From assembly GCF_017877055.1 (NCBI RefSeq), contig NZ_JAGIPG010000003.1, positions 434,001 to 498,000 on the forward strand: a stretch of DNA of 64,000 nt, read 5' to 3'. The notes under the pieces are model-generated. The model searched no databases. It had not been told where the DNA came from and saw nothing but the letters and a program-made list of their open reading frames with translations. This DNA comes from Neorhizobium galegae (GTDB taxonomy: Bacteria > Pseudomonadota > Alphaproteobacteria > Rhizobiales > Rhizobiaceae). Each line of letters begins with the position of its first letter. Position 1 is the stretch's first letter. Of this stretch, positions 61,747 to 64,000 are shown piece by piece. The translations under genes were made by a program, and so were the position numbers.

Positions 61747-62145
61747 CTATCCCTTATGGCCCTGATATTGCGGCAGGTCGTCGGTGATCTCGTACCAGGG
61801 CGCCTTCGAACCAACGAAGATATGGTGCGTCGGCCGGATAGTCGGGGCATCGACCAGCGTGCCCATCGCCACATGCACCCAGGCCGCCTCTCGCACCTGT
61901 GAATAGAGAAGCGAACCACAGGCCTTGCAATGGGCGTCATGGTTTTCGGCATCCCCGAAGATCAGCAAGCCATCTCCATCCTTGACCACCGTAAACTTCT
62001 GCCGCTCGATGCCGGCGAAGGGCTTGAATGCGGAACCGGTGGTGCGGCGGCAATTAGAGCAATGGCAATTGGCGGCGTAGACGAAGGCGTCCTCCACCTC
62101 GTAGGCGACCGCGCCGCAATAACATTTCCCGGTTAACCTCGTCAT
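61747..62145 (-). CDS. GFA/CENP-V family zinc protein
   Basis: 132 residues. Zinc ligands as expected: CYCGAVAYE, CHCSNCRRTTGS and CKACGSLLY. Glutathione-dependent formaldehyde-activating (GFA) enzymes bind S-hydroxymethylglutathione, but most homologues are not tested. The length is typical. Confidence 0.88.
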   Translation of the reverse strand: MTRLTGKCYCGAVAYEVEDAFVYAANCHCSNCRRTTGSAFKPFAGIERQKFTVVKDGDGLLIFGDAENHDAHCKACGSLLYSQVREAAWVHVAMGTLVDAPTIRPTHHIFVGSKAPWYEITDDLPQYQGHKG

Positions 62146-62354
62146 GTCGCCGATCTCGTCCAGATACCAATTGATAGGTGGAGCTCCAGGCCGCAGCCGA
62201 AGCAGCAGCGGGTTCCCATCGCAGATTACGCAGGGCAGCTGCGCAGAAAAGTCCCATCACCGAAAGTTGAAGGCCTGCTCGCGGAGGAGAGTCGCCCTCG
62301 GTCGCCTCTGTGTTACAGTTTTAAGAAATCGATAACGCAGTGATTGGATTGCCA

Positions 62355-63140
62355 ATGCTTACAACACTCGCGATGCTCATGAGCCTTTCCGCCACTGCCA
62401 CCGCCCCGATGGTCGCGCAACAGAGGGGAGGTGAAGTCGATGTGGAACTGGTCCTCGCGGTCGATACATCCCGCTCCATGGATTACGAGGAGGTCCGTGT
62501 CCAGCGCGAGGGTTATGTCGAGGCGCTCAAGCACAAGGAATTCATCGACGCAGTCAAGACCGGGCTGACGGGCCGCATCGCCATCAGCTATTTCGAATGG
62601 GCGGGTGACGTGGTGCCGGATTCGATCATCGATTGGACCGTCATCGAAAACGAGCAAGACGCAATCAATTTTGCCGCCAAGCTCGAAGCCCGGCCGATCA
62701 ATACCCAGCGCCGCACGTCGATTTCGGCCGCGATCGCCCAGGGAGCGACGATGATCGTCGCCAATTCCTATCGTGGCATGCGGCAGGTGATCGATGTTTC
62801 GGGCGACGGCCCGAACAATTCCGGCAACCCGGTCGTGCCGGCTCGCAACAAGGCCATGGAGGCAGGCATCGTCATCAACGGCCTGGCGATCATGCTGCGC
62901 CCTTCGGGCGCGGCCGGTGGGCTCGACAAATATTACGGCGACTGCGTCATCGGCGGACCTGGTTCCTTCGTGCTGCCGGTTAACAAAATCGAGGATTTTG
63001 CCGTCGCCGTGCGCCGCAAGCTTGTGCTCGAGATCAGCGGGCTCACGCCGCGCACAACCGTGCAGAAGGCGGCCGCCAACCAGCCTTCCAGCGACTGTCT
63101 GGTTGGTGAAAAGCAGTGGCAGGACCTGTTCGATAGGTGA
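62355..63140 (+). CDS. DUF1194 protein with von Willebrand factor A domain
   Basis: 261 residues from ATG 62355 (an in-frame GTG 15 bases earlier is possible). N-terminal signal-like segment, then a vWA domain: VLAVDTSRSMDYEEV holds the metal-binding DxSxS (MIDAS), and VIDVSGDGPNN has the later Asp. DUF1194 is a common alphaproteobacterial family of unknown function, presumably an exported metal-dependent adhesion or binding protein. It is followed on the same strand by the TIGR02587 gene. Confidence 0.85.
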   Translation: MLTTLAMLMSLSATATAPMVAQQRGGEVDVELVLAVDTSRSMDYEEVRVQREGYVEALKHKEFIDAVKTGLTGRIAISYFEWAGDVVPDSIIDWTVIENEQDAINFAAKLEARPINTQRRTSISAAIAQGATMIVANSYRGMRQVIDVSGDGPNNSGNPVVPARNKAMEAGIVINGLAIMLRPSGAAGGLDKYYGDCVIGGPGSFVLPVNKIEDFAVAVRRKLVLEISGLTPRTTVQKAAANQPSSDCLVGEKQWQDLFDR

Positions 63141-63229
63141 CGCCTTTCCCAAGTCCTCAATTGGCCGGAACATTCCACCCGATTTGCGAGTTTCTTTCCG
63201 CTTTTTCGTAAAAGGGGAGGGAGCCGGCG

Positions 63230-64000
63230 TTGAACGGTGTCAGGGCGGAACGGGGCGATGGCGCAAGCGAAAGCCGAAGTTTCCTGATCGGTCTCGGACG
63301 TGGCGCTGCCGGCGCCATGCTGTTCGGCATCCCGATGCTGATGACAATGGAGCTCTGGCAGCTCGGTTTCTACATCGAACGCTGGCGCCTGTTCCTGCTG
63401 CTGATCGTCAACATTCCGCTACTTATACTGCTCGCCCACCGGATCGGTTTCGAGCGTACCTCCACCGTAGCGGAAGCCTGTCGCGACGCGACCATCGCCT
63501 ATGGCCTGGGCATCGTCATAAGCGCGGCGGTCCTCATCATGCTCGGGGATATCAAGCCCCACATGCCGCTCTCCGAAATACTCGGCAAGATCGCGATACA
63601 GTCCGTGCCGGCAAGCATCGGTGCGCTGCTCGGCCGTTCCCAGCTCGGCGGACAGGCCGGGAAGGAGGAAGACCAGGACGACGAGGAGGAGGATGAGGAG
63701 GAAGGCGCGGTGCCTGACGAAATTTCCACCAGCTACAGCCGTGAACTTTTCCTGATGGCGGTCGGTGCACTCTTCCTCAACCTCAACGTCGCGCCGACAG
63801 AGGAGATCATCCTGATCGCCTATAAGATGACACCCTCGCATGCGCTCGTCACCATCTGCGTATCGATCGCCATCATGCACGGGTTTGTCTATGCCGTCGC
63901 CTTCAAGGGCACCCATGAAATTTCGGAGGAGACGCCGTGGTGGCACGCCTTCTTCCGCTTTACCCTGCCAGGCTACATGGTCGCCATGCTGATCAGCCTC
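63230..64000 (+). CDS. TIGR02587/DUF2391 family membrane protein (partial)
   Basis: At least 257 residues, cut by the window end. Starts at TTG 63230 with GGGGAGG ten bases upstream. Membrane helices alternate with a very acidic loop (GKEEDQDDEEEDEEEG, about residues 144-159). Segments GRGAAGAMLFGIPMLMTMELWQLG and APTEEIILIAYKM are typical of this family of unknown function. Confidence 0.78.
   Translation, partial: MNGVRAERGDGASESRSFLIGLGRGAAGAMLFGIPMLMTMELWQLGFYIERWRLFLLLIVNIPLLILLAHRIGFERTSTVAEACRDATIAYGLGIVISAAVLIMLGDIKPHMPLSEILGKIAIQSVPASIGALLGRSQLGGQAGKEEDQDDEEEDEEEGAVPDEISTSYSRELFLMAVGALFLNLNVAPTEEIILIAYKMTPSHALVTICVSIAIMHGFVYAVAFKGTHEISEETPWWHAFFRFTLPGYMVAMLISL

Noticed and set aside
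1..64000. CRISPR arrays, tRNA or rRNA genes, insertion sequences, phage attachment sites
   Set aside because: No regularly spaced direct repeats, cloverleaf candidates, rRNA-like stretches or transposase and integrase motifs were recognised on reading; a tRNAscan or CRISPR search was not possible.

Overview
The window looks like a high-GC alphaproteobacterial replicon of the Rhizobiaceae type (Rhizobium, Agrobacterium or Neorhizobium relatives). The basis is gene content and gene style: IclR-controlled pob/pca genes, RecX, a DUF1403/ScpB-like pair, TIGR02587 and DUF1194 proteins, a very large share of ABC and TTT transporters, and short GC-rich hairpin repeats between genes. No species can be fixed from the sequence. 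No rRNA, tRNA, CRISPR array, transposase or replication origin was seen.

Layout. 0-4.8 kb: a pectin or rhamnogalacturonan oligosaccharide locus (partial sugar permease, binding protein, GH105 hydrolase, IclR regulator, KduD-like SDR). 5-13.5 kb: ferric-siderophore uptake (AraC regulator, TonB receptor, then binding protein, two permeases, ATPase and siderophore-interacting reductase in one tightly overlapping operon). 13.5-15.6 kb: a decayed KaiC-like fragment and a GGDEF-EAL protein. 15.6-19.8 kb: an LLM flavin monooxygenase with a sulfonate-type ABC transporter. 20-26.2 kb: lower aromatic catabolism (pobR/pobA, pcaR, pcaIJF). 26.3-35.7 kb: housekeeping and accessory genes (truncated globin, recX, L,D-transpeptidase, S10 peptidase, DUF1403 plus ScpB-like, a Xre/RES toxin-antitoxin pair, a CHASE4 histidine kinase with a receiver, a MarR regulator).

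35.8-51.2 kb is a catabolic island I cannot assign to a known pathway. It holds an IclR regulator facing a perfect palindrome, a solitary Rieske protein, an orphan 117-residue protein, an amidohydrolase, a ThDP enzyme, a 2-hydroxyacid dehydrogenase and a class II aldolase-type protein. Three tandem 327-residue TctC binding proteins share one TctA/TctB pair. A flavin monooxygenase, an alpha/beta hydrolase and a VOC protein follow. 51.2-61 kb resembles a hydroxycinnamate CoA-dependent side-chain pathway: LuxR-type regulator with a perfect 10-5-10 dyad upstream, SDR, two hydroxycinnamoyl-CoA hydratase/lyase paralogues, an ADP-forming CoA ligase, an aldehyde dehydrogenase and an 800-residue double acyl-CoA dehydrogenase. 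Both hydratase paralogues differ from the classical enzyme at the residues that hold the phenol hydroxyl, so the substrate may not be ferulate.

Together the genes suggest a soil or rhizosphere bacterium using plant cell-wall sugars and plant aromatics. The TTT transporter and upper pathways would feed 4-hydroxybenzoate and protocatechuate-type intermediates into pobA and the beta-ketoadipate genes. The ring-cleavage genes pcaGHBCD are not in this window. 61-64 kb holds small conserved genes (YqaE/Pmp3, GFA, vWA and TIGR02587 proteins).
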